Source of the DNA: a virus
Strand: one strand, 5' to 3'
IMG/VR virus record: IMGVR_UViG_3300036766_001458
Span: 1 to 43,214 of that record
Length of the DNA: 43,214 bases
This document shows, piece after piece, positions 1 to 8,182 of the stretch (position 1 is the first letter of the stretch; every line of letters starts with the position of its first letter). The notes below the pieces were generated by a model. It searched no databases. It worked only from the letters and a program-made list of their open reading frames with translations, and was not told the DNA's origin. The translations under genes were made by a program, and so were the position numbers.

Positions 1-1682
1 GGGGTTATATCGTCAGCTATTTTTTCTCCACTTTCTACTTTTGTACTGCTCTTTAATTTAGAAACTATTTCTTGTAACCTTGTATTGACATATGTTCCAG
101 ACTCTAACGCAGACCTTGATGCTTCTCCTAATGTTGGGAAAAAGGCACTAAGACCAAGTTTATCTAACATCAAATCTACAATACCTAACTCTTTCGATAT
201 AGTTCTGTTATTAAATAACCCTATTAAATTTTCAAGTTTTTGTATTACGTCTGCTATGTTTACACTACTCAAAGCTTGTTCTAAGGCAACATCTACTCGG
301 TTCTCTTGCTTTGCGGCTTGTGGAGCGGCAGAAGCTTCATCTTCTGGCTCTTGTACCTCAATTGGGGCTTCTTCTTGTGGTATAGTCGGCATTGGTTCTG
401 CCTGAGCATAAACCGTTATAAGCGCGGTTTCATCAGCAGCTTCTACGTCTATAGGCATGCCAGTACGTAATCTTTTGAAAAATTCATCAAAAGCTTGTTG
501 AGTCTCACTCTCAGGAGGTGTGACTGGTTGAGCTGCTGGCGATGCTACTGCTTCCGTAGGAAGAGCTGCCGGAGTACCTTCTGGCAGGGCTGCTGGAGCT
601 GGGGAGGCTGGTGTAGCTGCTAAATCGGCCAATAAGTCAGGAGCTTCTGCTATTTTATAGAAAAACGCCGATGCTTTTTTCTTACCGTTTGAATTAAGAA
701 AATTAGCAGCTCTATAAATATAATCCTCAAATAAAGATGACTTAATAGTTATTTTGTTAGATGTCTGAACTTTACGCTTCAAATCTTGTAAAAGCTGAAG
801 CATAAACTCTTGGTCATCACCGGCAAAAAACTGACCCTCAAGAGACGCTAATAATTTTTCGGCAGAATTTAAACGACTAATAATTCTAGATCTTTGAGTT
901 TCAATTTTGTCTCTAACTTCATTTTGGTCTGGTTTTTTAGGAATTTCGGGTTGTGGATTTAATTCTTCTTTTACTTCTTCTTTAAGAGCATCTTTACGAG
1001 GGCTGGGTAGCTGAGATTTAATGTTTGTATAATCAATAGGAGATTGAAGCCAAGAATCTTCTGACCAATCCGCAGCGGCAGTTTTGTATTTATCCGCCAT
1101 GCCTTCTTGATAGAATCTGAGCCAATGTTTGTAATCTATTTGTTCCATTTTATCCCAATTTGCAGTGATGACATTAAAGGCCTTATTAGAATCCTCTCCA
1201 GATCTTACCCTTGTATATATGTCTCCCGTTGCCTGCATCCATTTAGATATATCATAAGGCTGATATATTTGTTGTATCCCGGTACCAATTGGATACGCTA
1301 ATTTCATTGGGGTTTGCTGCGGTCTAACCTTCATACCTAACTTACTGGCGGCTACAGCAACGGCTTTAAAGAAATTCAATAAATTATCTATTGGATACTT
1401 GTCTTGATTTGAATATATTTCTGCGTATAAATCTGGCAGCAAATCCATACGCATTCCACCAGGCACAACAACTTCATGCAATATATCCGGGGCCAAATGC
1501 ATAATATGATAAAAAACTCTTTGTTCGTCGGCAGAGTTAATATTCTGCTGAGACATAATTTGAGCATGCTCTACATATTCTTCTTGCAAATGCTTGGGTA
1601 AACTTAAAAAATTAGGCCTTGATAATTGTCTATAAAAATAATTATTAATTTCGCCGGCTTGAAACAATTCTTCTAAATTCAT
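1..1682 (-). CDS. Large helical protein of unknown function, probable virion or packaging related (C-terminus off the left edge)
   Basis: The frame is open from the ATG at 1682 to the window edge, giving 560 complete codons. Its ATG overlaps the stop of the upstream gene in an ATGA junction, so the two are probably translationally coupled. The first ~210 residues are mixed helical with many aromatic residues. A Pro/Lys/Glu-rich hinge follows, then a helical segment, then an Ala/Pro-rich flexible linker at about residues 340-430, then another helical region at the edge. No ATPase, protease or nuclease motif is visible. The linker-and-helix architecture and the large unknown neighbours suggest a phage structural or accessory virion protein. 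That is inference; the coding call itself is firm. Confidence 0.8.
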   Translation of the reverse strand, partial: MNLEELFQAGEINNYFYRQLSRPNFLSLPKHLQEEYVEHAQIMSQQNINSADEQRVFYHIMHLAPDILHEVVVPGGMRMDLLPDLYAEIYSNQDKYPIDNLLNFFKAVAVAASKLGMKVRPQQTPMKLAYPIGTGIQQIYQPYDISKWMQATGDIYTRVRSGEDSNKAFNVITANWDKMEQIDYKHWLRFYQEGMADKYKTAAADWSEDSWLQSPIDYTNIKSQLPSPRKDALKEEVKEELNPQPEIPKKPDQNEVRDKIETQRSRIISRLNSAEKLLASLEGQFFAGDDQEFMLQLLQDLKRKVQTSNKITIKSSLFEDYIYRAANFLNSNGKKKASAFFYKIAEAPDLLADLAATPASPAPAALPEGTPAALPTEAVASPAAQPVTPPESETQQAFDEFFKRLRTGMPIDVEAADETALITVYAQAEPMPTIPQEEAPIEVQEPEDEASAAPQAAKQENRVDVALEQALSSVNIADVIQKLENLIGLFNNRTISKELGIVDLMLDKLGLSAFFPTLGEASRSALESGTYVNTRLQEIVSKLKSSTKVESGEKIADDIT

Positions 1683-2446
1683 GTTTCTACCTCAAAACTA
1701 TAATCATCACTTTCAATTGGCTCAAACAAGGCAATTGGAACAATATTATCAACAGCCTCTCCCCTAGCTTCAATAGTCTTATATTTAGTAACCGGCATGT
1801 CAGGGCTTAATTTACTAAGTTTAGCTGTTAGTAACTCCATAAACCTTGAAGAAACATCTGGGCTAAGTTCTAATAAAAGTTCTCTAATGGTATCCTGAAT
1901 CAATACCGAGTTCTGCTCAACCATACTTATGCTAATATTGTGTTCTATTAATGTATCAGGGCGCTCATTAATTACTTTATCAGCCGTAGATAACAAAGCG
2001 GTTAATGCGTCAAAGTATTTCAAAAGCACATAGTCACCTTTAAAATTACCCGGGTTTTCCTGAATCTTATCGAATACTTGCTCGGCTCTAGCTTCAAGCC
2101 GGACGATAAGATCAGAAATTCTCTTTTTTAAATCAATTTCTCCATCGGCAATATCAGCAATACGCTCTTTCCAAGCTTTATTGTTTAATAGAGATTCGTA
2201 TACAATTTTATCAGTCTTGTTTGACTTCTCATCCTCAACGACTTTATTTAGAAATTTATACTGATCGAAATATTTATCAATAAACTCTTGCAATAATGCA
2301 GCACCAACTCTTAAATGGGCTTCTTCTTTTTTATTGAATTTAAGCTTTAGATATTGAGCTACATCCTTTGGAGTTTCGCCATTAACCAATTTTGATATGA
2401 TTTTATCGCGCTCTACATGTTCGAGTATTTTTTTAAAGTCTGGCAT
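1679..2446 (-). CDS. Helical protein, possible small terminase subunit
   Basis: This 255-residue protein is almost entirely alpha-helical by composition. The N-terminus (about residues 15-60, containing NGETPKDVAQYL) reads like a helix-turn-helix of the kind found in phage small terminases. It is followed by a long charged helical region around RISDLIVRLEARAEQVFDKI and a more hydrophobic C-terminal third. That outline would fit an oligomerising small terminase that recognises phage DNA and feeds the large subunit. No large terminase with a Walker A motif is seen beside it, so the function is a tentative guess. It overlaps the next gene by 4 bases and follows the 395-residue gene closely. Confidence 0.7.
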   Translation of the reverse strand: MPDFKKILEHVERDKIISKLVNGETPKDVAQYLKLKFNKKEEAHLRVGAALLQEFIDKYFDQYKFLNKVVEDEKSNKTDKIVYESLLNNKAWKERIADIADGEIDLKKRISDLIVRLEARAEQVFDKIQENPGNFKGDYVLLKYFDALTALLSTADKVINERPDTLIEHNISISMVEQNSVLIQDTIRELLLELSPDVSSRFMELLTAKLSKLSPDMPVTKYKTIEARGEAVDNIVPIALFEPIESDDYSFEVET

Positions 2447-2456
2447 GTCATTTTAA

Positions 2457-3644
2457 TTATTTAACCTGATCATCAAAAACAACTTCATAATCAGCGTATG
2501 TATTGCCGTATGATGAGGTAATGTTGTCTTTCGCTTGTTGTTTTTGTTGATCTGTCATTCCTGGGGTAGCTGGCACAATTATTTTCTTGTTCACTTTGTC
2601 TAGCTTGAAATTACTAACCTGAGCTTGTTTATAAGAAGCTACAGCGGCCAAACCTTCAATTTCAGGAAGCTCGTCTTCTCTCCACAAAAGACTTGCTTCA
2701 TCAAAGTACTCGCCAGGGCCAACTGATACTAACCAGCCATATAATTCATTTTCTAAGTCGGTTCCTTCTGCCGGCCAAAAAACAGATTCAGCCCCTTCAA
2801 GATTTCCTTCCGCTATATAATCATCAGCGCTTTGTTTGGTTTCAAAGTAATACGGACCATCAGATCTCATCATTTCTATTGCTGCTAGTTCTTGTGGAGA
2901 TTGAGCCATTTTAACAGATGCATAACGGCTCATTACTGATTCGCGGCTATCAAATACCGTATGCCCTTCTCCTCTTACTCCCCAGTCCTTATTCTGATAC
3001 TCTACTCCGCCGCCAGGAATTTTGTTTCCCTTCACCGTAGTAAAGCCAGCCTCCCAATTATAAATTTTCTTATCTAAAGAACACTGGTAGGTTCTGTCGG
3101 CAATACGAATCACTCCCGCCCCAGGATGATCCGGACAATAACGAGTCATCAAAGGAGCCTCTAATGGTCTGTATTCCTTAACTTGATCTTTAAAAGCTTT
3201 AGCAATTTCGGCCTTTTTAGCCTGTTCATCTAGTTTATCAGCATTGCCATTATATTTTTTCTCAATGGTTTCTGATCGATACTTTGCTCTTAATTTATTT
3301 ATTTCGTCTTCGCTTTTTGCTTGAGATTGAGCCATGGCACTCTTAGGAGCAGATATCGTTATCAAAAGCTCATCCAATAAAGATGCCTTCTTAACAAGGA
3401 TATCATCACCAGTTTCGTCAAGAGACTGAGCTAACCCAGCAATTGTTTCTAATATTTCATTAGTATTGACAGGCTCTTTGCCATCAAGGTCAGAGGCAGC
3501 TTTCTCAAGCGTGTGTGAAGCGGCAGCAATCGTCTCTATTACATAATTAAATAAAGACGGATTATGCTCTGATTCTGCTATAATAGAATCTGCGTTTTCT
3601 TGAAGCTTTTTTGCTAAATCTTTTAATCCATTAGAAACAGTCAT
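2457..3644 (-). CDS. Phage protein of unknown function with an N-terminal helical bundle and a Cys/His-containing centre
   Basis: This is a 395-residue protein. Residues 1 to ~110 form a helical segment. The centre has a possible metal site, YCPDHPG followed about 20 residues later by YQCSLDKK, giving a CxxH...CxxD-like arrangement. A Gly-rich segment and an acidic, aromatic domain follow. It ends with a short basic region and an acidic tail. The start ATG lies just after the stop of the 543-residue gene. The helical N-terminus resembles in style the N-termini of its two neighbours, which suggests a shared virion role. I do not recognise the family. Confidence 0.75.
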   Translation of the reverse strand: MTVSNGLKDLAKKLQENADSIIAESEHNPSLFNYVIETIAAASHTLEKAASDLDGKEPVNTNEILETIAGLAQSLDETGDDILVKKASLLDELLITISAPKSAMAQSQAKSEDEINKLRAKYRSETIEKKYNGNADKLDEQAKKAEIAKAFKDQVKEYRPLEAPLMTRYCPDHPGAGVIRIADRTYQCSLDKKIYNWEAGFTTVKGNKIPGGGVEYQNKDWGVRGEGHTVFDSRESVMSRYASVKMAQSPQELAAIEMMRSDGPYYFETKQSADDYIAEGNLEGAESVFWPAEGTDLENELYGWLVSVGPGEYFDEASLLWREDELPEIEGLAAVASYKQAQVSNFKLDKVNKKIIVPATPGMTDQQKQQAKDNITSSYGNTYADYEVVFDDQVK

Positions 3645-3651
3645 TTAAGCC

Positions 3652-5283
3652 TCACTGAAATATTTTGTAAGCTAGGAAAGTTGCTCCACCCTCATTAGTC
3701 TCTTCAATTCCTTTTCGATAAGCCGGCTGACAATCACCATTCTTATCCTGATATACCTTATGAATTGGCATATTTAAATGACCACAAAGTGCATGTTTAC
3801 TCGAAGAACTCTTTACAATCATTGAACATCCACGTTGCTCACTAGCCACTTTCTTTAGCGTCTCAGGGCTAAAGCTTTCCATTAACATAGCCAACGCTTG
3901 CTTCTGCGCTTGAGGATCTACTTCGCCAAGCACATCAATCGCATCTTCAGCTTTGGCATAGTTCCTTTCTCCAATAGCAGCACGAACCATAGCCATAAGC
4001 TCACTCGGCTTCATTCCATATGACGGTGAAGCTTGAACAAGGGCTTTCTTATCCAGCTCATTTTCGCTTAATAGTCTAGAAATTCCAATCTTAGAGAAAT
4101 CAGCCATTGAACCGGAAGCAATTGCAATCGTTGGGGGCATTACAAACCCGCCCTTAACTTTAACCGGAACCTTAAATCCAGCAGAACGATCTATTGATAC
4201 TGCGTAGTTAATAACATCTTTTTGTACATCAGATACTGCAATTTGAGCGCCTCTATATCCAAATGAACTAAGATTACGAGAAAGCATATTAATTCCAGCA
4301 TTTACAACTCGCTCTCCAAAAACATGATTTGCCATTCCTTTTGCAGAATTTAATCGTTCAGCAAAACGAACATGCTCTTCAGTTTGTGGCATTATCTCAT
4401 CGGCAATTGGCTCTCTAGGAGAATCAACTTCCTGATAAAGAATTCCGTTGGCAGCGAAAGCCGGTGTTTCTTTATTCGCTCTAATTTTGATAGCAGCAAG
4501 CTCTACGTCCCCTATAACCTCTACCGGGCCATTCTTAACGGTAGATAGAACCTCTAGAAGCTTATCTCCATCAACTTTGAAAGACTTGCCAGCAGTAGAA
4601 GTGATATGCCTCTGTAGCTTATCAGTTTCAAGCTCAGTAAAACCACCTTGAGTTAAGAATAGACCAGGAAGCAACGCATGCCCTTCCTTTATTTCTACTG
4701 GTACTAATACATGACTTGGCCCTTTTGGAGTCTCGTATGTAGCTTGGCAGATTATAATATCTTGTTGTCCGGCAAATACATTAATTTTCTTCGGAGCTAA
4801 CCCAAGACCAGTAAGTTCTCTTAAACATGATTTCTCTGCTTTAAGAGCGATTTCATTAGAATAAAGTTTAGATTCTCTTGATCCGTCTAATGCCGCAGCC
4901 AAAGCGTTTGATAAAATAGGATCTGCAACTCTTAGATAATCCTGTTCCAAATTAGTATTTTCATACTCAGAACGCTGCATCATCTTCGGACCACTAACCG
5001 AATCGCGACCAAGCTCTTCGGCAAAAAGATCAGCAAGTTTTGTGTTTGTAGTATGGAGCTTATCATACAAACCATTCAATTCTGCACGAGAAATGAAAGT
5101 TTGAGTGCTAGCCATCTTTTTAAGGACGTTAGACATTGTTACCAAGGCTACGTCATGAGGATATTCTTGCGCCGCTTTTGAAGCCCTTACAGCTAAAACT
5201 GGCACTGCAAATTTCTCATTTACATGAATAACTTTTGCGGCCTTTTGTAATACTTCAGCAATGTTTCTGCTATCTAAAGTCAT
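3652..5283 (-). CDS. 543-residue phage protein of unknown function, probable virion associated
   Basis: The product starts with a ~100-residue helical domain (motif ISRAELNGLYDKLHTTN near residue 65). A long mixed alpha/beta region follows, rich in Val, Ile and Gly, containing short beta-like stretches such as SHVLVPVEIKEGHALLPG. A Cys-containing C-terminal tail near residues 480-515 (CSMIVKS, ALCGHLN, GDCQPAYRK) could hold a metal. No enzyme signature is visible. It is tightly packed between the 163- and 395-residue genes, with gaps of 3 and 7 bases. The block of large unknown proteins without enzyme motifs is typical of phage structural regions; that assignment is inference. Confidence 0.75.
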   Translation of the reverse strand: MTLDSRNIAEVLQKAAKVIHVNEKFAVPVLAVRASKAAQEYPHDVALVTMSNVLKKMASTQTFISRAELNGLYDKLHTTNTKLADLFAEELGRDSVSGPKMMQRSEYENTNLEQDYLRVADPILSNALAAALDGSRESKLYSNEIALKAEKSCLRELTGLGLAPKKINVFAGQQDIIICQATYETPKGPSHVLVPVEIKEGHALLPGLFLTQGGFTELETDKLQRHITSTAGKSFKVDGDKLLEVLSTVKNGPVEVIGDVELAAIKIRANKETPAFAANGILYQEVDSPREPIADEIMPQTEEHVRFAERLNSAKGMANHVFGERVVNAGINMLSRNLSSFGYRGAQIAVSDVQKDVINYAVSIDRSAGFKVPVKVKGGFVMPPTIAIASGSMADFSKIGISRLLSENELDKKALVQASPSYGMKPSELMAMVRAAIGERNYAKAEDAIDVLGEVDPQAQKQALAMLMESFSPETLKKVASEQRGCSMIVKSSSSKHALCGHLNMPIHKVYQDKNGDCQPAYRKGIEETNEGGATFLAYKIFQ

Positions 5284-5286
5284 TAA

Positions 5287-5778
5287 TTATCCTTTTAATT
5301 CTGGATATTTAGAGTAAAGTTCGCTTCTATTTTGTACACTTAATGAAGATAACATTGAGGATACAAAACTTTTATCTGACGCTAATTTATTTGGTAGCGA
5401 ACGACTAACCAAAGCATTATCTTCTTTAGGAATTCCCATTTGTTCTACGGCAATCTTAGTAATAGGGTCTCCTTTATAGAACACATTGACGTTGCCGGTT
5501 TTATCAGGAATAGCTGCCCAAGATGCCTTTACAGTAATCTCTTTATTACTGTCATCTTCGTACATTGCAACTAATACCTTATCACCGTTCTCTTCTCTTA
5601 TAATCCATAATTTGTCAAGATCTTCTGAGTCGGTAAAACGAACAACGTCAAAAGCTACCTTTTCAATTCGGCTTTTAACGTCTGCTAATCTGTAAAATTT
5701 CTTTTGATTAACGGTCTGATCTAACCCTACATAATCAGAATCGATAAATCCGTTAGGAAGTTTTGTTTTTGAATCCAT
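5287..5778 (-). CDS. Conserved-looking phage protein of unknown function
   Basis: A 163-residue protein with a GGAG ribosome-binding site six bases before the ATG at 5778. It alternates charged and hydrophobic beta-like segments (DKLWIIREENGDKVLVAMYE, then VNVFYKGDPITKIAV) and ends in a helical, Ser-rich tail. It precedes the 543-residue gene by three bases, so both are probably made from the same message. No domain is recognised. Confidence 0.7.
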   Translation of the reverse strand: MDSKTKLPNGFIDSDYVGLDQTVNQKKFYRLADVKSRIEKVAFDVVRFTDSEDLDKLWIIREENGDKVLVAMYEDDSNKEITVKASWAAIPDKTGNVNVFYKGDPITKIAVEQMGIPKEDNALVSRSLPNKLASDKSFVSSMLSSLSVQNRSELYSKYPELKG

Positions 5779-5829
5779 ATTTTTACTCCAGAGATTAATT
5801 CAAGAAGATACAAAACTATGCCTATTCTT

Positions 5830-6153
5830 TTAAATCGAATACTTATCAGCCATTACTTTAGGGTTTATTACGCCAATCTCTGCTCGGTAAATCATGTCTG
5901 ATTTCATCCTTTGATACATACCTTGCTCATATCGCCTAATACCCCCACTACCTTCCCAACCATACTCATCAATCCTACGCTGAGCTTCTAACACATCAAA
6001 TCTAAACCTATAATCTCTCTCAAATGCCAATGAAACAAAATATGGAGTAAATATATGGGCGTACTGATCGAATATGCCGCCGCCCTCCCACGCTCTGTCC
6101 CAACCTTTATAATAAAAATATTCGTTCGTATATCTTTGAATTTCCGATATCAT
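5830..6153 (-). CDS. C-terminal part of an apparently frameshifted gene, unknown function
   Basis: From the first ATG this reads as 107 residues, rich in aromatic residues (YFYYKGWDRAWEGGG, FDQYAHIFTPYFVSLAFERD). The same frame stays open and protein-like upstream to about 6252 (for example GIVRVCKDFICEC and FTPLLERR) but has no usable start there. The ATG at 6296, coupled to the GIY-YIG gene by ATGA, lies in another frame and stops at 6210. A -1 shift between 6252 and 6210 would join them into one protein of about 150 residues. Either the gene carries a real or sequencing frameshift, or translation starts at the internal ATG at 6153. The family is unknown. Confidence 0.55.
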   Translation of the reverse strand: MISEIQRYTNEYFYYKGWDRAWEGGGIFDQYAHIFTPYFVSLAFERDYRFRFDVLEAQRRIDEYGWEGSGGIRRYEQGMYQRMKSDMIYRAEIGVINPKVMADKYSI

Positions 6154-6209
6154 GCGTCTTTCAAGTAGAGGGGTAAAGCACTCGCAGATAAAATCTTTAC
6201 AAACTCTAA

Positions 6210-6296
6210 CTATACCATCCGTAAATATTTCATTTTCAGGCTTAGGATTTGTTCATAAATTTTAATATTTATTGGGTTTAGTATATCTATTGTCAT
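6210..6296 (-). other. Orphan N-terminal reading frame upstream of the frameshift
   Basis: An ATG at 6296 overlaps the TGA of the GIY-YIG gene (ATGA) and opens a 28-codon frame, MTIDILNPINIKIYE..., that ends at TAG 6212-6210. The downstream protein-coding frame is offset by -1 and is open from 6252. Nothing else explains this start, so I read it as the true 5' end of the gene continued at 6153. No strong slippery heptamer is visible in the 6252-6210 overlap. Confidence 0.45.
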
Positions 6297-7300
6297 TTTA
6301 TGCTTTTTTGTACCTTATTACTATATTTATCTTCCATAGCGCCTTTAACTGGCACATAATTTTCATCAATCCAAGTTCTATTTTTAAGTATTAACATAGC
6401 AGATACTCGTCCCATATTATATTTCTCTCCAAGCTTCGTATAACTAATAGACGGATCTGTATCACTCTCTGCTCTGAGCGCCTTAATTTCTTCCCATGTG
6501 TGTTTGCACTGAGAATTACGCTCTCCAGATGGTATTTTGTTTATTTCTTTTATTTTTTCGGCCTGAGAGCAATCATAATTAGGATCAATCCAAATAGTAT
6601 TATCAATTATAGAGAGAATATTTGCCGAATTATATTTTTCAGACAGTTCACCTATTGATGTATTTCCGCCTGCATATTCCTCTCTAATGGCTCTAACTTG
6701 TTCCCATGTAAGTTTAGCAGTTGAGCTGTTTTCACCGCTTCTAACAAGCGACATATTCTTTTTATGCTCTTCTGAAAATTTAATACCAGTCCTACCAGTA
6801 GATATGGCCTCACAATGTTCGGCTGATAATGGCCTACCCTTTCTGACCGCTGACATTTTGGCCTTGCATTGTTCAGTAAGTTTTTTGCCAGTATGCGCTA
6901 AGGATAATTTTTTCTTATGCTCATCTGTGAGAATTTTGCCAGTATTTGCTATTCTAAGCTTTTCCTTTGTTTCCTCTGTATGTTTACCTCTGCTGCCAGG
7001 CTCTCTAGTATTATACCCCTTCTCTCTATTCATTGAATCATAAAAGTTTACATAGTAAATTTCCCAATATGTTAAATCATCTTCGTCTGTACATTCTCCT
7101 TTTATAATTTCAAACGTAAAATTTTCTGAGCCATATTTTTTTATCGCCCGCCCAAAATAATAAAGTTCATCTGTGCTTTTACATTTAGCTTTTGATATGT
7201 GTTTGTCCCATCTGTCCTCTGGGACATTTTCAGTAGTTTGCCCAACATATACCTTTCCATTAATTTTGTTTGTTATTAGATAAATAACGCCATACCCCAT
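6293..7300 (-). CDS. GIY-YIG homing endonuclease with NUMOD-type repeats
   Basis: A 335-residue site-specific endonuclease of the GIY-YIG family, which makes breaks that mobilise its own gene. The N-terminal catalytic domain shows the GVIY motif (residues 4-7), YVG (18-20), the likely catalytic Arg30 and a Glu in YWEIYYVNFYD. Residues ~100-190 hold repeated HTEETKEKLR / SEEHKKNMS type segments, the NUMOD3 DNA-binding repeats. The C-terminal half has two repeats beginning LTWEQVRAIREEY and HTWEEIKALRAES, which resemble helix-turn-helix modules. It sits between two genes without intron-like flanks, so it looks free-standing. Its stop overlaps the start of the frameshifted gene. Confidence 0.92.
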   Translation of the reverse strand: MGYGVIYLITNKINGKVYVGQTTENVPEDRWDKHISKAKCKSTDELYYFGRAIKKYGSENFTFEIIKGECTDEDDLTYWEIYYVNFYDSMNREKGYNTREPGSRGKHTEETKEKLRIANTGKILTDEHKKKLSLAHTGKKLTEQCKAKMSAVRKGRPLSAEHCEAISTGRTGIKFSEEHKKNMSLVRSGENSSTAKLTWEQVRAIREEYAGGNTSIGELSEKYNSANILSIIDNTIWIDPNYDCSQAEKIKEINKIPSGERNSQCKHTWEEIKALRAESDTDPSISYTKLGEKYNMGRVSAMLILKNRTWIDENYVPVKGAMEDKYSNKVQKSIK

Positions 7301-7309
7301 ATATTTCCT

Positions 7310-8182
7310 TTAAAATATTCCTTCTTCCTCTTGCAACTCATATATTCTGGCAACTATCGCTATTATACGCTCATCCTTTTCTGCTAATTTACGAAGTTTT
7401 TTGCGCGCTCCCCCATAAATTTTGCGACCATTTCTGTAGTCACAATTATGCGCAACCAAACTATCAACTATAAAATTATGATTGTCTTTTACCTCAATAT
7501 CATAAACCTCCTTCGCCACTAATACAACTTCATTTTTTTCAACTGCCACAAAATCTCCACTTATTGCCCCAGTTGTTGTTTTAATATAATTTTCACTATT
7601 TAATTCGTGGGCTGCCAACCACCCCGTATTTGTTAGAAATTTATGATCAGAAGTGCATTCTATAGTACTATTTCCACAAGTAATTTTTATCACTTCTTTT
7701 TTTCCACGATTCCAAGCATATGTTATTTCTTTATATTCAAATTGTTCAGTTTTTTCATTGTATGTTTTTACTAGTGGTAATTTTTCTTTAGCCGCCCATA
7801 TATCATAAAGCTTCCCAATTTTAATTTGGCCTATTTCTGTATCTATATTTTGACTGTAAATTATGCAATTACCGTTTATGGATTTTGTAATTGACGATTG
7901 ATTAACTCCCAACTGTTTAGCAATCTCTATTTGAGTAAACCCTTGAGAATACAAATTAATCACTTCTTTCTGTCTATCAGTAAGTTCACTATTAACTAAT
8001 CTCCAGAACTCTTTCTTGAGTTGATCTTTTAAATCATGAAGCTCATCATTATATTTAGCCGAAGTGACAGTAGAAGTCATTCCTTCTGCCTCGGCGTGTT
8101 CTGCTAACATTTCAGGAGAGCACGATAGCTCAGCGAAATAATGTTGGTAATGATTGCTACGGTTATTAGTTCTATCAGCCAT
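7310..8182 (-). CDS. Sigma-70 region 4-like DNA-binding protein interrupted by an intein
   Basis: I place the start at ATG 8182 (MADRTNNRS), which has AGGAG four bases upstream. An in-frame upstream start at 8212 lies inside the previous gene. Residues 65-105 form a helix-turn-helix of sigma region 4 type (LTDRQKEVINLYSQG, then IAKQLGVNQSSITKSINGN). Residues 106-246 are an intein. The C-extein resumes at Cys247 with DYRNGRKIYGG and a basic helix. Splicing would give a 149-residue protein, probably a transcription regulator or sigma-like factor. The intein sits just after the recognition helix, so the unspliced precursor is likely inactive. Which promoters it controls cannot be told from here. 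Confidence 0.88.
   Translation of the reverse strand: MADRTNNRSNHYQHYFAELSCSPEMLAEHAEAEGMTSTVTSAKYNDELHDLKDQLKKEFWRLVNSELTDRQKEVINLYSQGFTQIEIAKQLGVNQSSITKSINGNCIIYSQNIDTEIGQIKIGKLYDIWAAKEKLPLVKTYNEKTEQFEYKEITYAWNRGKKEVIKITCGNSTIECTSDHKFLTNTGWLAAHELNSENYIKTTTGAISGDFVAVEKNEVVLVAKEVYDIEVKDNHNFIVDSLVAHNCDYRNGRKIYGGARKKLRKLAEKDERIIAIVARIYELQEEEGIF
7445..7867 (-). mobile_element. Mini-intein (about 141 residues, no internal endonuclease)
   Basis: The Hint splicing domain is complete but lacks a homing-endonuclease insert. Block A begins at Cys106 (CIIYSQNIDTEIG). Block B is TIECTSDHKFLT, with the TxxH signature at Thr177-His180. Blocks F/G read YDIEVKDNHNFIV ... VAHN, ending in His245-Asn246. The first C-extein residue is Cys247. 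All residues used in class 1 splicing are present: Cys1, the block B His, His-Asn and Cys+1. A LAGLIDADG endonuclease gene lies immediately upstream in the operon. The reading frame is continuous through both junctions. Confidence 0.93.

Noticed and set aside
85-405. Plus-strand reading frame of 106 codons
   Set aside because: It is the antisense of the Ala/Pro/Glu-rich region of the large minus-strand protein. Its Ser/Ala/Cys-rich product and lack of a ribosome-binding site mark it as a shadow.
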